A stretch of 64,000 nt of DNA from assembly GCF_030719215.1 (NCBI RefSeq), contig NZ_CP120983.1:7378001-7442000 (forward strand). Reading direction: 5' to 3'. Numbering within the stretch: position 1 is the stretch's first letter; the number at the start of each line of letters is the position of its first letter. Source of the stretch: Streptomyces sp. Alt3. Lineage in GTDB: Bacteria > Actinomycetota > Actinomycetes > Streptomycetales > Streptomycetaceae. The translations under genes were made by a program, and so were the position numbers. Below, piece by piece: positions 25,897-34,260 of this stretch. A model generated the notes under the pieces. That model was not told the origin of the DNA and searched no databases. It saw only the letters and a list, made by a program, of their open reading frames with translations.

Positions 25897-27613
25897 CCGG
25901 CAGGGCGGGCTGCACGCCCGCATCCGGTCGGCGGCGGAATCCGCGCGGAGCACGCGCATGCCGGACCTGCCCTTCTCCGCGTACCGCCGCTTCGACGACG
26001 ACGGTGACCGTCTGGCGTACGAGGAGCTGTACTTCCGGCGCCGGGCGCTGGTGACGACCCTCGCCGCCGAGGCGCTTCTCGACCCTGAAGCCGGACTCGG
26101 GCCGTTGCAGGACGCGTTGTGGTCCGTCTGCGACGAGTACACCTGGGCGCTGCCCGCCCACGAGATGCATGCGACCCGACTGGACCGGGGCATGGACCAG
26201 TGCCTGGACCTGTTCGCCGCGCTCACCGCGCAGATGCTCGCCGAGACGGTCCAGGTCTGCGGCGACCGGCTCCACCCCCGGGTCGCCGCCCGCGTGCGCG
26301 ACCAGGTGGACCATCGGGTGCTGTCCCTCCTCGCCGACGACGAACGCCCGCTTCTCTGGGAGAGCTGGGCACACAACTGGGCTGCCGTGTGCGGTGGTTG
26401 CGCGGGCCTCGCGGCCCTGGCCCTGTGGGAGCCGGGGCCGCGCCTGACGCGCGTCGTCGACCGGTGCCGACGCGCCCAGCTCACCTACCTCAGCGGCTTC
26501 GGCGACGACGGGGGATGTGCGGAAGGGGTGGACTACTGGGTGTTCGGGTTCGCACACTTCGTCTACTTCGCCGAAGGGCTGAGGGAGTTCACCGGGGAGG
26601 ATCTGCTCACGCACCCCAAGGTGCCGGCCATCGCCCGTTTCCCGGGCGCGGTGCACCTGGGCGGCGGGCTGTTCCCCGCCTTCTCGGACGCGGCGGAACG
26701 GCCACGTGTGCCGGCCGGTCTCGCCGGGCAGCTCGCGCGCAGGCTCGGGGTGCGCGTCCCCGCCGAGGCCGTGGAGGCCACCGACGGCGCGGCGGACCTC
26801 CCACGGGACTGGGCCGACCTCTCCCGGACCCTGCGCTGGGGCGCACCCGCCCCCGGCCCGGCGCCGGAACCCGAGCCGCCCACCGCGTACCTGCCCGACC
26901 TCGCCTGGCTGGTCGACCGGGGGCAGGGCGTGGCCTTCGCAGCCAAGGGCGCCCACAACGCCGAGCCGCACAACCACAACGACCTCGGCCAGTTCGTACT
27001 GGCGGCCGGGGGAGAGGTGCTGCTCGCCGACCTGGGCGCCGGTGAGTACCGCAAGGGGTACTTCGACGAGGCCACCCGCTACGCGTTCCTGCACGCCTCC
27101 TCACGCGCGCACTCCGTTCCCCGCGTCGACGGCCGTGAGCAGTCCCCGGGCTCCGCACGTGCGGCAGAGGTACTGAAGCTCGACGTCCACGCGCACGGCG
27201 CGGACCTGACCCTCGACCTCACCTCGGCCTACGAGGTGAACGGCCTGACAGCGCTGCGCCGAGCCTTCTCCTGGCACCGGGACACCGGAGAACTGCTGCT
27301 CGTCGACGAGGTCGAGGCGGACCGCCCGCTGTCGCTGGAGGAGGTGTTCGTCAGCCGGCTGCGCCCCGGACTCAGCTCGGACGGGGTGGTGTGGACCGGC
27401 ACCGCCGCACGGGCCCGCCTGCGTCTTCCGGACGGCTGCGTCGCGCAGATCGAAACGGTGCACACCACCGACCACGACGGTGCTCCCGACACGGTTCACC
27501 TCCTGCGGCTCGGCTTCGACGCCGTCCACCAAAGGGCCCGGTTGCCGTTTCGATTCACCGTCGGCTCCGCCGGTGGCGAGGAGGGCCCCCCGGGTCCCGG
27601 CCACCCCGGCTGA
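25841..27613 (+). CDS. Heparinase II/III family polysaccharide or oligosaccharide lyase
   Basis: A 590-aa enzyme of the alpha/alpha-toroid plus beta-sheet class. The N-terminal helical part has LPAHEMHATRLDRGMDQCLD, WAHNWAAVCGGCAGLA and GFGDDGGCAEGVDYWVFGF. The C-terminal sheet domain opens with the catalytic segment HNHNDLGQF (His377-Asp381). The family cleaves uronic-acid glycosides by beta-elimination. No signal peptide is present, so it acts on imported oligosaccharides in the cytoplasm. ATG 25841 follows GGGAGG closely; GTG 25838 is possible. It overlaps the YesL-like gene. The family covers heparan, alginate and other uronans, so the natural substrate is unresolved. Confidence 0.8.
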   Translation: MSPTASGRASDPQQAPAADRQGGLHARIRSAAESARSTRMPDLPFSAYRRFDDDGDRLAYEELYFRRRALVTTLAAEALLDPEAGLGPLQDALWSVCDEYTWALPAHEMHATRLDRGMDQCLDLFAALTAQMLAETVQVCGDRLHPRVAARVRDQVDHRVLSLLADDERPLLWESWAHNWAAVCGGCAGLAALALWEPGPRLTRVVDRCRRAQLTYLSGFGDDGGCAEGVDYWVFGFAHFVYFAEGLREFTGEDLLTHPKVPAIARFPGAVHLGGGLFPAFSDAAERPRVPAGLAGQLARRLGVRVPAEAVEATDGAADLPRDWADLSRTLRWGAPAPGPAPEPEPPTAYLPDLAWLVDRGQGVAFAAKGAHNAEPHNHNDLGQFVLAAGGEVLLADLGAGEYRKGYFDEATRYAFLHASSRAHSVPRVDGREQSPGSARAAEVLKLDVHAHGADLTLDLTSAYEVNGLTALRRAFSWHRDTGELLLVDEVEADRPLSLEEVFVSRLRPGLSSDGVVWTGTAARARLRLPDGCVAQIETVHTTDHDGAPDTVHLLRLGFDAVHQRARLPFRFTVGSAGGEEGPPGPGHPG

Positions 27614-27773
27614 GCGGCGGGCGGCCCGTCACGTGCCGCACGGGAGCTGTCCTCGGCTCCTTGTCCGTCCCCCGCTTTGCTCCGTCGTACCGCTCTGCGG
27701 TTAGTTTGTGTGCAGGACAGTTGTGCGGGCCCGTGTCGTCGGAGACGCACGGAGGACGGGAGGTGGGGGAGGC

Positions 27774-30044
27774 GTGTCGCTGCGTGTGGGCGATCCGGCC
27801 GAGATCGGCGGATATCCGCTGGAGGCCAGGCTCGGCTCGGGTGGTATGGGCACGGTCTTTCTCGCCCGTACGAGTTCGGGGCGGCCCGTCGCGATCAAAC
27901 TGATCCACCAGCAGTTCGCGGCGGACGAGGAATTCCGCATCCGCTTCCGGCAGGAGGTGGCGGCGGCCAGGAGGGTGAGCGGCGCGTTCACCGCCGCCGT
28001 GGTCGACGCCGCTCCTGAGGCCGAGCAGCCGTGGATGGCGACGACCTACATCGAGGGGCAGACGCTTGCCCAGCGCATCGCCGCGGAGGGCCCGCTGGGC
28101 GGGGCGGAGCTGAGGAGGCTCGCCATCGGTCTGGCGGAGGCGCTGCGCGACATCCACCGGGTGGGAGTCGTCCACCGTGACCTGAAGCCCTCGAACGTCG
28201 TGCTCTCGCCCGAGGGCCCTCGTGTCATCGACTTCGGCATCTCACGCGCTGCGGACCAGCAGACACTGACGATGACCGGCCGGGTCATCGGTACGCCGCC
28301 CTTCATGTCGCCGGAGCAGTTGCAGGCGCCGCGTGGTGTGGGCCCGCGATCCGATGTCTTCTCCCTGGGGACGCTGCTGGTCTACGCGGCGACGGGCCAC
28401 GGGCCCTTCGACGCGGACAGCCCCTACCTCACCGCGTATCAGGTGGTGCACGAGGAGCCGTCGCTGGGTGTCGTGCCCGAGGCCCTGCGTGCGGTCGTCG
28501 AACCGTGCCTGGAGAAGGAGCCCGAGGGGCGCCCCACGGCGGACGAGCTCCTCGTGCTGCTGAGGGACCTTCCGGACGACCTCGGCGGGACCGGCGTGCA
28601 CGAGTCCGGCGCGGGCCGCACCCGCGACATGATCACCCAGCACCATGTGACGCAGGACACCCCGCCGCCCGCTGCCCCGTCGTCGTCCGCCCCGCCGCCC
28701 GCTGCCCCGAGCGACCCCCTGGCCGGTGCCGCCGCAGGGAGCGCCGACACCTCCGCCGGACGCCGCCTGCGCAGCCGATGGCGGCCCGTCCTCGCGGCCG
28801 CGGTCGCCGTGGCGGCGATCGGCGGGGGAGTCGCCGCGCTGAAGGCGGGAAATGCCGGAGGCGGCGGTGACGGCGACAAGGGCGCCGGCGTCGCCGCGTC
28901 CGCCGCCCCACTCCCGGACGGCTTCGGGCCGTGGCGCAGGACCGTGCTGGGAGGCCGGGAGGACATCCCCGACGAACTCCGCTGCGTGACTCACGGCGAC
29001 GCCCTGTTCTGCGGGGGCGGTGGTGTCGTCGCGGCCCGCATCAAGCCCGAGGACGGCTCGCGTGTCTGGACGGCGAAGAGCCCGGGCGTCCCGGTCCAGG
29101 GCATGCACCTGATCGGCGCCACCGACGACACGGTGCTCGGTTACCGCTTCGCCGCCGAGGACGCCCCGCAGGACCCTCCCAGCGAGGTGGTGGCCTTCGA
29201 CGCGGACGACGGCCGTGAGCTGTGGTCCGTGCCCTCCGGCGCCCAGTCGATGGCCGTCACGGGCCGGAGCCGGGACGCCATGGTGGCCGGCTCCGCCGTG
29301 GTGACGGTCGACGCCTCCAACTCCCGCTTCGAGGCCCGGGACGCGCACAGTGGCGAGGTCGCCTGGACGACGTCGTTCCCCGAGGGCACGCAGTGCGCTC
29401 CCGTGCCGGCCGGCCCGCGGTTCTTCGCCATGTGCGCGACGGACACCGAGGTGGATGCCTCGGAGGTGCGCAACCCCACCCTCCGGCCCGTCGACCGAAC
29501 CTCCGGGACGTGGGGCAGCCCCATCGCGGTCGACGGCCCCGCCGTGCCGATGGGCGTCCGGGACGGCAGCCTCGTCCTCCTCCAGGAGCACCTGGAGGGA
29601 GCGGCGCTGACCGGCTACGACGGGATGGCGCGGATCGACCCGGTCTCGGGCAAGGTCACGTACTCGCGACTGGACAGGACATACGCGGGCACACCCGGCA
29701 TGGCGGACGGCGTCGTCTACGTGGCCGGTCAGGCCGGTCTCGTCACGGCGCTCGACCCCACCACCGGCCGGGAGAAGTGGACGCGTCAGACGGGCGTGGA
29801 GGGCGCTTCGGGGCCCGTGGCGGGATCCGGCGCACTGTACTTCAGCTCTGCCACCGGCCGGGTCGTCGCGCTGTCACCGAACAGCGGCAAACCCCTGTGG
29901 ACGACGGATCCGCAGGTCGACGGCCTGACGGGTGAGCAGGGCGCAAGCCCGCGCGTGACCGTCGCGGGGCGGGTGGTGGTCGTCGCCGCAGCCGGGAACA
30001 CCCTCTTCGCCTTCGACACGCAGAAGCCGCCGAAGTCGGGCTGA
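27774..30044 (+). CDS. Ser/Thr protein kinase with extracytoplasmic PQQ-type beta-propeller
   Basis: A 756-aa membrane kinase. The cytoplasmic kinase domain (about 10-270) shows the glycine loop LGSGGMGTVF, VAIKLIHQQ with the catalytic Lys, VVHRDLKPSNVVLS with the catalytic Asp, and VIDFGIS. A Pro/Ala linker follows, then one membrane helix near 330-355 (PVLAAAVAVAAIGGGVAAL). An outer domain follows with PQQ-like propeller repeats (EDGSRVWTAKSPG, DDGRELWSVPSG, TTGREKWTRQ, NSGKPLWTTDP). The outside sensor probably binds a cell-wall or small-molecule ligand. GTG 27774 is chosen by homology of the SLRVGDPAEIG start. It is convergent with a SpoIIE-type phosphatase gene. Confidence 0.88.
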   Translation: MSLRVGDPAEIGGYPLEARLGSGGMGTVFLARTSSGRPVAIKLIHQQFAADEEFRIRFRQEVAAARRVSGAFTAAVVDAAPEAEQPWMATTYIEGQTLAQRIAAEGPLGGAELRRLAIGLAEALRDIHRVGVVHRDLKPSNVVLSPEGPRVIDFGISRAADQQTLTMTGRVIGTPPFMSPEQLQAPRGVGPRSDVFSLGTLLVYAATGHGPFDADSPYLTAYQVVHEEPSLGVVPEALRAVVEPCLEKEPEGRPTADELLVLLRDLPDDLGGTGVHESGAGRTRDMITQHHVTQDTPPPAAPSSSAPPPAAPSDPLAGAAAGSADTSAGRRLRSRWRPVLAAAVAVAAIGGGVAALKAGNAGGGGDGDKGAGVAASAAPLPDGFGPWRRTVLGGREDIPDELRCVTHGDALFCGGGGVVAARIKPEDGSRVWTAKSPGVPVQGMHLIGATDDTVLGYRFAAEDAPQDPPSEVVAFDADDGRELWSVPSGAQSMAVTGRSRDAMVAGSAVVTVDASNSRFEARDAHSGEVAWTTSFPEGTQCAPVPAGPRFFAMCATDTEVDASEVRNPTLRPVDRTSGTWGSPIAVDGPAVPMGVRDGSLVLLQEHLEGAALTGYDGMARIDPVSGKVTYSRLDRTYAGTPGMADGVVYVAGQAGLVTALDPTTGREKWTRQTGVEGASGPVAGSGALYFSSATGRVVALSPNSGKPLWTTDPQVDGLTGEQGASPRVTVAGRVVVVAAAGNTLFAFDTQKPPKSG

Positions 30045-30095
30045 CCGGACCACCGCCCTCCCGCTGTCCGTCGACGGTCGTGCCGACCGCAGCGG

Positions 30096-31274
30096 TCAGC
30101 GGGCGGACCCCTCGGTGCCGTGCCAGTCCAGGACGATGACGGTGGCGTCGTCGTTGAGGTTGCCCCGGCAGGCTTCCAGGACCGTTGTGGTCAGCATGCG
30201 CACGGCCTCCCTGGGATGCAGGTCACGGGTTTCGCTCACGAGGGAAGCCAGATCGACAGCGGCGGCACCGCGCTCCTGCATGCCGTCGGTGAGCAGGACC
30301 AGGCGGTCTCCGGGGTGCAACTGCAGCTCCTGGAGCTGGTACGAGGTGGGCGCGGCGACCCCGAACGGCAGATTGACGACGAGCGGCACCTCCTCGGCTT
30401 CGGAGGCACCTGCCCGCAGGCGCAGAGGCCAGGGATGTCCGGCGTTGACCAGTTCACAGGTGCCGGTGTCGAGACGGATGCACAGCAGCTGTCCGGTGGC
30501 CAGCCCGCGACTGTGGGACAGCAGGGCCTCGTGGGCGCGATGCGCCTGACGGAGCGCGTCGCAGCCGGTGCGGCGGGCTCCGCGCAGCGCACCCGTGACC
30601 AGCGTCGCCAGCAGGGCGGACTCGGTGTCGTGGCCCATCGCGTCGGTGATGGACAGGTACAGCGTGTCCCGGTCGAGGGTGTAGTCGTAGGTGTCGCCGC
30701 CGATGTCGTCGGCCGGGACGAGACCTGCGGCGAGGGTGAACTGGGGGGCTTCGCAGCAGGAGGCCGAGGGGAGCAGCTGATGCTGGATCTCGGCGGCCAG
30801 ACTCGTCCGGGTGGTCCGCCGGCCGGCGTGGTACAGGTCGGTGAAGCGCCGGTCCGTGACGATGATGTAGGCCAGCGCGTGGGCCGCGTCGTTGATCTGC
30901 CCGAGCACGGAGTCGTCGGCGTACCGCAGCGTCACCTCCAGCAGACCGATGCAGTCGCCGCGATTGCTCACCGGCGATATCACCCGCCGCCCGCCCTCGT
31001 CGTCCGCGTCCACGTGCTGGCACTGGCTCCGCAGGACCGTGTCGTAGACGGTGCCCTGCAGATCGATCGGTTCCTCGGCGTCCTCCAGGTCACCGTCGGT
31101 CGGCGCGGTCAGGCGCAGCAGCCGCTGCTCCATGAGATCGACGAACAGGAACGACACGCGGTCGGCCCCGAAGCGCTTGCGCAGATCGTGTGCGATCACG
31201 CCGACGGACTCCCCCGGCGGCGCGGACTCCGCTGCGGTGAGAAGCTCGCCGAGTTCCAGATTTCTGCCATCCAT
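30096..31274 (-). CDS. SpoIIE-family PP2C Ser/Thr phosphatase with GAF-like sensor
   Basis: A 392-aa protein from ATG 31274 behind GGGAGG. The N-terminal 170 residues look like a GAF domain (VGVIAHDLRKRFGADRVSFL, then SPVSNRGDCIGLLEVTLRYA). The C-terminal 220 residues form the PP2C/SpoIIE phosphatase with metal ligands in ADDIGGDTYDYTLD, ITDAMGHDTESALLAT and LTDGMQERGA, and a closing LNDDATVIVLDW. Such proteins dephosphorylate anti-sigma antagonists and so switch on sigma factors. It is divergent from the double TetR gene and convergent with the kinase gene. The partner is unknown. Confidence 0.88.
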   Translation of the reverse strand: MDGRNLELGELLTAAESAPPGESVGVIAHDLRKRFGADRVSFLFVDLMEQRLLRLTAPTDGDLEDAEEPIDLQGTVYDTVLRSQCQHVDADDEGGRRVISPVSNRGDCIGLLEVTLRYADDSVLGQINDAAHALAYIIVTDRRFTDLYHAGRRTTRTSLAAEIQHQLLPSASCCEAPQFTLAAGLVPADDIGGDTYDYTLDRDTLYLSITDAMGHDTESALLATLVTGALRGARRTGCDALRQAHRAHEALLSHSRGLATGQLLCIRLDTGTCELVNAGHPWPLRLRAGASEAEEVPLVVNLPFGVAAPTSYQLQELQLHPGDRLVLLTDGMQERGAAAVDLASLVSETRDLHPREAVRMLTTTVLEACRGNLNDDATVIVLDWHGTEGSAR

Positions 31275-31479
31275 GGCAACCTCCCTTCGTCTGTCGCCAC
31301 TCATGCCCCGGGTTTCGTCAACCTCACCTGCGGGTCTTTCGCGCCTGGCCGCGACGTCCCCGTCCGGTCGGCGGCCGAGGGCCGTGGACTCCGTCGCGAG
31401 CCGAGGGGGCCCGAGCGCCTCGGGCGGCGTGTGGTTGACTGATCCGCATGGCCACGTCTCCGCAACCGCCCGTTCGGCT

Positions 31480-32643
31480 GTGACCGCCGATCCGACCGCG
31501 GCCACCCGGCCCCGCAATCGCAAGCAGCTCATCGTCGAGGCGGCCGGCCGGGTCTTCAGCGAGCGTGGCTATCACATGGCGTCCATGGAGAAGATCGCCG
31601 CCGGCGTGGGCATCACGGCGGCGGCCCTGTACCGGCACTTCCCGAACAAGTACGCACTGTTCGCCGAATGCGCCGATCTGATGGCGGACCGGCTCGTCGT
31701 CGCCGTCGACGAGGTACCGTCCGGGGCGTCGTCGACGGATGTGCTCACCGCCGTCACCCGGGTCACCGTCGCACACCGCGCATCGGGCGGCGTGTACCGG
31801 TGGGAGGCCCGGTACCTCAACCACGAGGACCGCCGGCAGCTCAGGGCGAAGTTCAGGCATGTCATCGGGCGGGTGGACGAGGCGGTGCAGCGCGAGCACC
31901 CACTGCCCGACGGGCGTCTGAGGGCCGTGGCGGCCCTCGGCGCCATCGGGTCGATCACCATGCATCACACGTCGATCGCTCAACGCCGTGCCGAGGAACT
32001 GCTGCTGGCGTCCGCGCTGCGGGTGGCCTCGGCTGCTCCCGCGGCGTCCCGGGGCGGTGTCCGCACGGTCGAGGTGGTCGCCCACCCGGTACCACGCACG
32101 CGACGCGCGCAGATCCTCGCGGCCGCCATCCCCCTGTTCGCGCGTGACGGGTTCGCCAGCGTCACGAACGGGCAGATCGCGGAGGCGGTGGGGCTGGCCC
32201 CGTCGGCGCTCTACCGTCACTACTCCGGCAAGGTCGACATCCTGGCGGCGGCGTGTCTCCAGGCGGCGGGACTCCTCGCCCGGGAGGTGGACCAGAGCCT
32301 CCACGAGGTGTCCGGCCCGCGCGAGGCCATCGGCGCGCTGGCGGCGACCTATGTGGCCTACAGCTTCGAGTACACCGCGCTCAACAGCGTCGCCGAGGCC
32401 GAGCTCGTCGGGTTGCCCGCCGACCTGCGGCGCCCCCTGGTCCTCGCACAGCGCGAACACATCGCGGTCTGGGAGCAGCAGTTGCGGCTGGCCCGTCCCG
32501 AGCTGGACCCGCGCCAGGCCCGGGTGCTGGTGCACGCCGGATTCGGCGTCGCGGTCGAGGCCGGTCGCGGGCTGCGGTGGCAGGACGGCCCGGACCACCG
32601 TGACGCCGTGACCGCGCTGGTCATGGGGGCCCTGGGCTTCTGA
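31480..32643 (+). CDS. Double-headed TetR family regulator
   Basis: A 387-aa regulator holding two complete TetR DNA-binding domains. The first, near residues 12-62, has NRKQLIVEAAGRVFSERGYH and GITAAALYRHFPNKYALFAE. The second, near 207-257, has RRAQILAAAIPLFARDGFAS and GLAPSALYRHYSGKVDILAA. Each is followed by a ligand-type helical part, so it appears to be a tandem fusion. GTG 31480 fits the first helix but has no clear ribosome site; GTG at 31432-31434 upstream is possible. It is convergent with the lcp gene 134 bp away and may regulate rubber degradation, as TetR-type LcpR proteins do in other actinomycetes. That link is inferred from position only. Confidence 0.82.
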   Translation: MTADPTAATRPRNRKQLIVEAAGRVFSERGYHMASMEKIAAGVGITAAALYRHFPNKYALFAECADLMADRLVVAVDEVPSGASSTDVLTAVTRVTVAHRASGGVYRWEARYLNHEDRRQLRAKFRHVIGRVDEAVQREHPLPDGRLRAVAALGAIGSITMHHTSIAQRRAEELLLASALRVASAAPAASRGGVRTVEVVAHPVPRTRRAQILAAAIPLFARDGFASVTNGQIAEAVGLAPSALYRHYSGKVDILAAACLQAAGLLAREVDQSLHEVSGPREAIGALAATYVAYSFEYTALNSVAEAELVGLPADLRRPLVLAQREHIAVWEQQLRLARPELDPRQARVLVHAGFGVAVEAGRGLRWQDGPDHRDAVTALVMGALGF

Positions 32644-32710
32644 ACCGGTACGTCCCGCGTCTTCGGGCGGGGTGCCGTCCCGGTGAAGCGCCTGACGCGG
32701 AAGTCACCCG

Positions 32711-32759
32711 GGGTGCCCGGCCCAAGGCCCTCGGTACGACTGCCGAGGGCCGGACACCC
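32711..32759. terminator. Bidirectional terminator between TetR and lcp genes
   Basis: GGCCCTCGG (32726-32734) pairs with CCGAGGGCC (32743-32751), extended by GGGTG/CACCC outside. It lies between convergent genes. Confidence 0.65.
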
Positions 32760-32777
32760 ACAGGGCGGTACCGGGAA

Positions 32778-33983
32778 TCAGCCAGGCCGGTTCCCCGTCG
32801 GGATCGTGATCGGCGTGGTGGTCGTGGAGCTCCCCTTGTTGAGGAACAGCATGGCCAGGCCCCGCACGAACTGGTCGAACATGTAGAAGGTGCCGGGCAT
32901 GACGGGCGACAGGCCCTCGCGGAACAGGATGAAGGCGGGCCAGACCGTGCGGACGAGGGCCGCCGCCGCGTAGTCGCGCGGGAGTTTCAGCCAGTCGCCG
33001 ACCTCGTTGCTGAGCACGTAGCGCACGAACTCGTTCAGGAACCCACGCGTGACACCGAGATCGATCTCCGCGGTCAGGCCGAGCAGTACCTCGGCCAGGT
33101 CGAGACCCTCCGGTGTCGGGGCGAGGATCGGGGTGAGCACCTGCGCCGACTGCGCTTCCGCGGCCGCCCAGGTCTGGGGGATGTACTCGTCCGGTACGCC
33201 GAGCAGATGAAGGGCGACCTGCCAGGAATGCAGGAAGGCTTCCTGGTCCGCGGCGGACATCGGGACCTTCCAGTCGAGCAGCCTCCTGCGCACGAAGGTT
33301 CCCAGACTGTGGAAGGTGACCAGGATGTCCGCGGCGCTGATGGGGACGGACTGGTCGGTGACCGCCCGCCAGTGGGGCGACTGCGGAAGCAGGTGTCGCA
33401 CCGCGCCGTGCACCAGCCGGGTCTTGTTGGCGGTGACGACGAACTGCCCCGTCGGCTTGAAGGCGTCCAGCTGGGACAGGTCGTAGCCGAACGTGAACGT
33501 CTTGGCCGCGCGGTCCTTCATGTCGGCGCCGCCCACCGACCAGTAGACGCTTCTGGCCTCGCGGGGGATCACCGTGCTCATGATCCCGCTGCCGAGGCCG
33601 TACAGCACGAACAGGTAGGTGTCCTTGCGCCTGTTGAAGTCGGCCGCGCGTGCGAGCTTGACCGGGTCGGCCCAGGGCGGCAGCTTGTTGACCGTCCGCA
33701 GATGCGCGGTGAGTTCGGCCGGCAGCCCGGCGGGCAGCGCGTCCCCGTTGTTCACCCACCCCGCCATCGCGGTGTTGACCGCCGGAACCTGACCGTTCTG
33801 GAGCAGCGAGACCATCAGCGGATCCGTCGCGCTGTCCCAGACGTACTCCGGATCGACACCGGTGCCGCTGCCTGCCACCGAGTCCTTCGACGCCCACGCC
33901 CACGCCTTGGCGGGGTCTGCCGCGCCCACGAGGCCGAGTGCGACACCGAGGGACAGGACTTTTCGCCTGTCGAGATTGTGCAT
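32778..33983 (-). CDS. lcp: Latex-clearing protein Lcp (rubber oxygenase), Tat-exported
   Basis: A 401-aa secreted b-type cytochrome that cleaves double bonds of cis-1,4-polyisoprene with O2, giving oligo-isoprenoids with aldehyde and ketone ends. A Tat signal is present (DRRKVLSLG near residue 5, cleavage about 28). All residues described for Lcp of Streptomyces sp. K30 are present at a constant offset of 6: Glu142, Arg158, Lys161 (heme ligand), Thr162 and His192 (proximal heme ligand), in IPREARSVYW, MKDRAAKTF and LVHGAVRHLLPQSP. AGGT precedes ATG 33983. It is divergent from an acyl-CoA oxidase gene that could take the products into beta-oxidation. Confidence 0.92.
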   Translation of the reverse strand: MHNLDRRKVLSLGVALGLVGAADPAKAWAWASKDSVAGSGTGVDPEYVWDSATDPLMVSLLQNGQVPAVNTAMAGWVNNGDALPAGLPAELTAHLRTVNKLPPWADPVKLARAADFNRRKDTYLFVLYGLGSGIMSTVIPREARSVYWSVGGADMKDRAAKTFTFGYDLSQLDAFKPTGQFVVTANKTRLVHGAVRHLLPQSPHWRAVTDQSVPISAADILVTFHSLGTFVRRRLLDWKVPMSAADQEAFLHSWQVALHLLGVPDEYIPQTWAAAEAQSAQVLTPILAPTPEGLDLAEVLLGLTAEIDLGVTRGFLNEFVRYVLSNEVGDWLKLPRDYAAAALVRTVWPAFILFREGLSPVMPGTFYMFDQFVRGLAMLFLNKGSSTTTTPITIPTGNRPG

Positions 33984-34260
33984 TAACTTACCTGCTTCCA
34001 TGCTCGACCTGATGGAGTCATGTGCCCTTGATGCAGGATCGACTGTTCTGGCTCCGCGTTTCAGATCATGAAGCCCGATGTGATTCCCAATTAACATAGC
34101 GACGCGGGTGGCCGTCGGCAATGGTCATGACAGGCGCTGCTGCGCCCGGTCTTCCGGCCGCGGCCCGATCCTGGCCACCCGGCCTCGTCGTGCTCGCCCG
34201 TACGGCTCCGACAGCCCCGGGTGGCCGCTTGATCGTTCACGGGCGGGGTAGCGAAAGGAC

